From Ectobius pallidus (taxonomy: Eukaryota > Arthropoda > Insecta > Blattodea > Ectobiidae), in contig CAXKWD010000007.1 in assembly GCA_964059195.1 (NCBI GenBank), positions 149,841,769-149,905,768 on the forward strand: a stretch of DNA of 64,000 bases. The letters run 5' to 3'. Positions 58,573 to 64,000 of the stretch are shown piece after piece (the stretch's first letter is position 1; each line of letters begins with the position of its first letter). The notes beneath the pieces were generated by a model that searched no databases, was not told where the DNA came from, and worked only from the letters and a program-made list of their open reading frames with translations. The translations under genes were made by a program, and so were the position numbers.

Positions 58573-58613
<41 letters not shown>
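58572..58613. repeat. (TAA)n microsatellite
   Basis: About 13 units, upstream of the hAT MITE. Confidence 0.95.
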
Positions 58614-58692
58614 GAAGCAAATTTCAATACCTCCGAGGTTTTGTCAGCCTAAAAATTTAATATTTCCCGCGGTCGAAGACATGTATTGAACC

Positions 58693-59066
58693 CATAGGCG
58701 TAACCAGGCCGACCATATGGGGGGGTTATAAAGGAATACCTCCCAGGGAGAGGGGGGTCCGGGGGTCCTCGCCCGGAAAATTTTAAAAATTAAGATGCAA
58801 AATAACGAGTTTTAAGCTTCCGGGGTTTCCCCCCGGAAAATTTTAAAAACTAAGACGCAAAATAACGAGTTTTAAGCTTCAGGGGGTCCTCCCCCGGAAA
58901 ATTTTAAAAATTAAGACGCAAAATAACGAGTTTTAAGCTTCCCACGCTTTATACTTGTATTAAGTAATTTATGGGCAGACTTAAAACAATTATACAATTT
59001 TCCTTTTTATAATCAATGGGGGGGGGGGGGTTCAAACCCCCAAAACCCCCCCTCGGTACGCCTATG
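58693..59066 (+). mobile_element. hAT-type MITE with three internal 58-bp tandem repeats
   Basis: Ends CATAGGCGTA and TACGCCTATG are inverted. Flanks ATTGAACC at 58685-58692 and 59067-59074 are a perfect 8-bp target duplication, the size expected of hAT elements. Inside are three units containing CCCGGAAAATTTTAAAAA and CAAAATAACGAGTTTTAAGC. Confidence 0.85.
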
Positions 59067-59394
59067 ATTGAACCTACATGTTTGGATATGAATCGGTTTG
59101 TTAGAGGGCCCAAACTTTCTTCGTTACGCCAGTGTGCTATATGTTATGTAAACAAAGCTAAGTAGGGTCCAGTCACGTCTGTCCCCCTAAAGCGTTACCA
59201 AGCAACCCACACATGCAACACCGCTCGATTTTCCCATAATTAACACATTTGTTGATCATAGCCTAAATACGATAACTATTTGCCAAAAAACACTTCTAAA
59301 AGGAATTCCTTAACTTAGGCCTATTTGAATTACCGTATCTAGACTTTATATAGTAGCCTTGTAGCTTATCTGCTGTCATTAAAGACTAAAACAC

Positions 59395-59670
59395 CCTGGT
59401 GCTGCATCCATGAAGAGACCAGGCCTATCTTCCGACCCCTACGTTATCTACCATAATTTGAAGGGCATGTGGTCAGTATGCCGAGACCCACACCATTAAT
59501 GATGGTTTCCATGGCCGGAGCCGACATTTTTTAATCAAATAGCTGCTCGGTTTGGATCACGAAGCTAAGTGTACACCGTTCCAAATTTCTCTTCCTCATA
59601 AAAAGTGGAGAAGGTAGCGGGCCTGTGAATCCGTAGCCAGTGGCGCTAACAAGACCATGGAGGTGGTTAA
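59395..59670 (-). mobile_element. tRNA-derived SINE, second family, diverged
   Basis: Retains GGGCATGTGGTCAGTATGCC and AACAAGACCATGGAGG. The box B region is decayed, so this is an old copy. Confidence 0.65.
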
Positions 59671-59782
59671 AGAGGTTTTACAAAGTTTAAATAATGTGAA
59701 TCTGCTTAAGTCAAAACCTAAACGAACAAATGTACCTAATTTCGCAGTTCCTCTAATTTCACAGTATTTATTTTTTTATTTT

Positions 59783-60372
59783 ATTAAGTGCCAGAATGGT
59801 ACTTTATAAGATTGTGTGGGGGAGGTAAAATGTCTGTCCGTCTGTCTGTACGCGCGATAACTCAAATACGCTTTATCGTATTTTCATGAAACTTGGATAC
59901 GATTTATAACGTCCATGGGAAAAAGTCTATTGTTATTGGACCAAATCGGTTGACCGGTACCGGAGTAAAGCCCAATTTAGTACCTATTTTATGGTAATAT
60001 ATTAGAATGAATTTATCAAATGCAAATCAGTTCTCATGGCAAAATATTGTTTTACAGTCTTCATAAATGGCTTTGGAAGTTTTTATATAGTTAGCTTTGA
60101 CAAATAACACTACCCACATTTTCCTTCACATATGCTTATCAAACCAGACCGTTAAACTGAGAAAGGTGGCCGAGATGGTTCCCTCTTGGACTCGAATTCT
60201 GGAGGTCTCTGGTCCAAATACCGTACCCGGCTAATTTGACTTTTTGTTGTATTTTTATGGGAGTGTGCGATTGTCAAGATATCACAAAAATGTATAGTTC
60301 TGCTAATGCTGTACGATTTTAATCTGATAAAGAAACTAAATCTTTACTCTTCCGTAAGCCCTGCTTAATGAA
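59783..60372 (+). mobile_element. Composite repeat: TCTGTCCGTC domain joined to a tRNA-like head
   Basis: Same arrangement as 5530-6105, with the tRNA-like unit at 60160-60238 (GGTGGCCGAGATGGTTCC) and the shared tail ATTGTCAAGATATCACAAA. Confidence 0.8.
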
Positions 60373-61179
60373 TGAATCTGGAGCTGCCCTGTCTGATCAG
60401 TAAGATGAACTATTTCCATTACTGTTCCAAATTTTTCAATAAATTAAATAATAAGCTACTGCGAAGTTAGAAAGTGTGCTATTACTTTAGATAAAGTTGT
60501 TATAACTATCCAACTTGAAGGGGAAAAACATAATTCCTGATAGTTATTTTGTCTGCCTGTATGTGCTCCAGTCTCTTATGAGGTTGTCAATTCGAATTGG
60601 AAATATGTCAAATATTGGCAGCTTAGGGAATGGATGTACTGAACTTGGAGAATGTTAAAATTGGCGTTTTAGTGAAACGTTTGGTTTGATACGTGATAAA
60701 AATACTTAGTTAATCGATTCCAGTCTGTCATTCATGTGTTACTCTATTTTTGGTTCGTTCCATCGACATGCAAATGTTTTTCATAGCAGGCTTTGTCTGC
60801 GAAGAGACACCGACAATGACACCGAGTTTAGAGAAAGACTTTCTTGGTTTTAACCAATGTTAGTACTGGCATTAATTTGAAAAAAAAGCTGGTTTTTGTA
60901 AAAGGATTCTGTGGATAGAATCTTGGGCAGGTACTTTTCTTCATGTCTTTCGTTTTCTGTTCTTTTACTATATTACAATTTAGTAGCGTAACGCTTCTCT
61001 TAGACCCTGGTATTCGATTTTGATTTTTAGTATTTTTGCAGAAAAAGCCTGTGTGCCTAAGTCAGTCTAGGTGGAGAAGCTCAAAAAAGAAATTATAAAA
61101 CCATATCAAAATAAAATATGACATTAAAGTTTGTCGTCTGCCAGTGACGCCATGTTTTTGTTTTACACTTACCGATAAC

Positions 61180-61540
61180 TACGAGGGTAGATCGAAAAGT
61201 AACGCACAATATATTTTCTTTTTTACAGAAAGTTTAATAGGTACAATTACAAACAAAATGCACACATGAAGGGATATCTTTTGTCTATTTTTCTGTATAG
61301 TCGCCAAGTTTCTCAACACATTTATCCCATCGTGATACTAGTTTCAAAATACCCTGATCATAGAAGTCCGTTCGGTTGAAGTATAGCCATCTGCGGACTG
61401 CCGTTTTCACTTCTGCATCTGACGCAAAGCGTTTACCGGCCAGGAATGTCTTCAGGGGACCAAACAAATGAAAGGTTATTACGGCCATTTTCGAAGAATG
61501 CACACCACCTGGAGACATTGCTATGGTCCATACAGTCGTT
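61180..61540 (-). pseudogene. Mariner transposase C-terminal fragment
   Basis: Minus strand reads FHLFGPLKTFLAGKRFASDA, then EVKTAVRRWLYFNRTDFYDQ and RWDKCVEKLGDYTEK, ending at 61285. The 3' terminal repeat TACGAGGGTAGATCGAAAAG begins at 61180. The N-terminal two thirds are absent. Confidence 0.9.
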
Positions 61541-61698
61541 GTAAAAAAATTACATCATCACACTAAAAACATATTTAAAAATTGTGCAATAATTCTGTAG
61601 TAAAATTACGCTAATACTATATTAAAAATCAGCACTGCATCTAAAAGGTATATATAATATAGTCTGCTAACAGCAGCAGTCCACAAATTATGCTATCC

Positions 61699-62050
61699 CA
61701 GCGAGATGGCCGAGATGGTAACGTCTTGGACTCGCATTTGGATGGTCCCAGGTTCAAATCCCGTGGCCGGCCAATTTGTCATGGGCTTTTACATGGTTTC
61801 GCCAGTCGTAAAGGTAAATTCAGAATTGGATATTTACATACCACGAATCATCCTCAAAATTTCATTCTGCATCATATGAATTTAAATTAATATCAGTTGA
61901 AATTTACTCCATAAAATACACCAACAATAGAAAATAAATGCCAATCAATAGTTCCGTAGCCTACCTATTGTATAGACACAGATCCCGAACTCCTGATATG
62001 GCATCGCAGCTAAAATGAGTATAAATACAGCTGAAATAAAAAAAAAATCG
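61699..62050 (+). mobile_element. tRNA-Ser/Leu-like SINE, fifth family, full length
   Basis: GCGAGATGGCCGAGATGGTA, CAGGTTCAAATCCCGTGGCC, CGCCAGTCGTAAAGGTAAAT, and tail AGCTGAAATAAAAAAAAAA. Confidence 0.85.
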
Positions 62051-62239
62051 TGCGAATTTTCCAAGTTTTCAAAACTTGTTGAAACTACTAACAGCAGTAG
62101 TAATATATCGTGTCAATTGTCCAAGATTTTAAAACTTTCAGTATAACATTTTTAAATTCAGTAAATTTTTAATTTAAAAATACGAGTGTATAACATAAAC
62201 GTTCTTCGTAATCCTTAGATGGTAAAAAAATCTGTAGTT

Positions 62240-62690
62240 TCAGGTGATCCTGGTCGCTTACCCTTCCATAAGAAGTGTTCGAAAATAGGGTGCTTAGGAA
62301 AATATTTGGACATATGAGAGATGAAAATGGGAACTGGAGAAAATTGCATTACGGCAAGCTTCATAACCTGTACTCGTCACCGGATGTGGTAAGGGTAATT
62401 AAATCACGGAGGATGAAATGGGCTGGACATGTTGCGCGCATGGGGGAGGAAATACATATCTCAAAAGTATTGACTGGGAGACCGGAAGGGAAAAGACCAC
62501 CTGGAAGACCTAGAAAAATATTAGGATAGATTTAAGGGAAGTAGGAGTTGCGAGGGATGTTTGGATAGAGTTAGCAGAGAATAGGGTTGAATGGCTGGCT
62601 CAGATATGCGCGGCAATGAACTTTTGGGTTCCATAAAATAGATAATATTCCTTTAGCTTGCCATTGAGTAAATAAGTAAGTAAGTTTCAG
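62240..62690 (+). mobile_element. Non-LTR retrotransposon C-terminal fragment
   Basis: Plus strand reads VLRKIFGHMRDENGNWRKLH, RRMKWAGHVARMGEEIHISK and GRPEGKRPPGRPRK. The frame then shifts and the 3' end ATTCCTTTAGCTTGCCATTG is followed by AGTAAATAAGTAAGTAAG. Confidence 0.88.
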
Positions 62691-63317
62691 ATAATCCTTC
62701 AAATGGGGGTGTAGCTAGGGTCTATCCTTAATTTCTCAGTTTATCGTTTTACTTGAGTTGCATTTCGGTACAAATGTATGCCATCTTCGGTCCACTTTAA
62801 TCAAACAAAAAGGAAGATAATTACTAATATATTAGGCTACATTTTACACAATAGGTAATTTGTGAACAATAAATTCATGTGATTGTCCTCGGTGGATTCA
62901 TGTGATTGTCCTGAGCCTGTGTAATAACCTTGTGTTTCTGTGGTGATTTTTAAGGACAGACTAGGTGGTATTTGGTGGTCGGCAAAGTTGAGAATCTCTG
63001 GGGAATCTCTCCCGAAATTGAATACTTTAAACTCTGGCTACCAAGTTAACAAACTTGCTGCATTATTAGCAACGTTTCCTACAGTCTAAAGCGTCTTCAT
63101 CCGTGATTTTATTAGAGTTACAAAGCTCTCTGGGACTGGGGTATGTTGAAGTAATAAAAACTTATCTGCAAAGAAAAAAGTTTAAAAAAATCCTACACTT
63201 TGAGTTAAAACAGATGGAGGTAGTTTGAAAACGTTAAAAAAACACAAACGAGAAACACATAGACCTATTTCATAGGCACGATTACTGACAACTATGACCA
63301 CTAAGATATAATTATGA

Positions 63318-63440
63318 GTAGGGACCGGATTTTTAGGTTTTTAAAAACACTGTTTTAGGTTTTCCATTAGGTGAAATAGTTTTTTTTAGGTTTTTTGTCC
63401 AAAATATCGTTTTCGGGTAGAATAATTGGTTTAATGAATT
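63318..63440. mobile_element. hAT-type MITE left end, decayed or cut by the window
   Basis: TAGGGACCGGATTTTTAGGT with repeated GTTTTAGGTTTT words resembles the starts at 6108 and 30651. No matching right end before 64000. Confidence 0.4.
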
Positions 63441-64000
63441 TGAATGTGCTACATAGGATTGAATACATTATATGTGTGAAGTTTAACTTAACAAAACTGA
63501 CTGAAATTTGTGTAAACTTGCTTTAAGACAATTGAAGAAAGAAAGCATAAACAATCAACAGAAGCCGTGAAAATAAGATTGCCTCACATTTCCTGGTTAC
63601 AGTATATCACTAAATATCTTTCAAGATTCTCAACTGTGAAGTTCTTCCTGTTATCTCTTAGTTAATAGTTAATACTGTATCTAGACACTACCCTTCTCAG
63701 GATTCGAATCCGATGCTTCTAATTTAGTGAGTAAAATACTTTATGGTGGGATGTGGATAACGTGAAACTGATTTTCCTTTTTTCGGTTGTTACGCATGCT
63801 AACCGCACAACAGATCAACTAGGGACGAAAACTTCCCCTTTTCTAGGAAGGTAAATAATACGTGTTTTTGGCAGGCTTGACAAAATATTACTTTGCCATC
63901 TGTAGTGAAATTCACAGATCGTCGCCAATCCACTGCCGTAATAAATTCGATTTCATTTGTTTCGGCATAATTGACACGTCTTCTTAAAACTCACAGTGTG

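Overview
The window is intron or intergenic DNA of a large, AT-rich, repeat-packed arthropod genome. A cockroach or other blattodean is the best guess. Three things suggest this: an intronless divergent ionotropic receptor (IR) locus with a degraded paralogue beside it, many families of tRNA-derived SINEs, and remnants of several non-LTR retrotransposons, mariners, Helitrons and hAT-type MITEs. Nothing looks prokaryotic: no operons, no dense coding, and GC-rich only in a solo LTR and one promoter-like patch. The species call is inference.

Host coding content is small. The main gene is a divergent IR at 20036-22016 (+). It has the IR ligand-binding lobes, three membrane segments and pore region, but carries one in-frame UGA and an apparent +1 frameshift in the signal peptide. 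A broken IR C-terminus lies 1.2 kb upstream (18607-18836). Two short stretches with strong splice sites (421-513 and 18452-18495, +) are candidate exons of a long-intron gene and their phases are compatible. A promoter-like GC patch with a strong splice donor lies near 52.6-53.05 kb, next to a 60-codon open stretch. A MADF-like fragment lies at 49235-49423.

Layout. 0-5 kb: hAT MITE, SINEs, a SINE split by a TIR element, a long-TIR MITE, and a mariner nested in another TIR element. 5.5-9.8 kb: composite repeat with a tRNA-like head, hAT MITE, SINE, LINE RNase H end, Helitron, deleted mariner. 10.9-17 kb: three TIR elements, one a long palindrome invaded by a Helitron and a hAT MITE, then a fold-back mariner. 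18-22 kb: candidate exon and IR locus. 22.7-33 kb: tandem Helitrons, LINE remnants, SINE, self-nested hAT MITE. 34-42 kb: SINEs, hairpin elements, a fold-back mariner inside a Helitron, LINE remnant. 43.07-44.01 kb: solo LTR. 44-52 kb: SINE and LINE ends, TIR element, MADF fragment, microsatellites. 53.2-56.9 kb: 1.87-kb tandem duplication. 57-64 kb: SINEs, a hAT MITE with an internal tandem repeat, composite repeat, mariner and LINE ends.

The value of the window is as an insertion archive. Empty sites, target-site duplications (TSDs) and sister palindrome arms allow several insertion events to be ordered. The biologically most interesting single locus is the IR gene with an isolated UGA.
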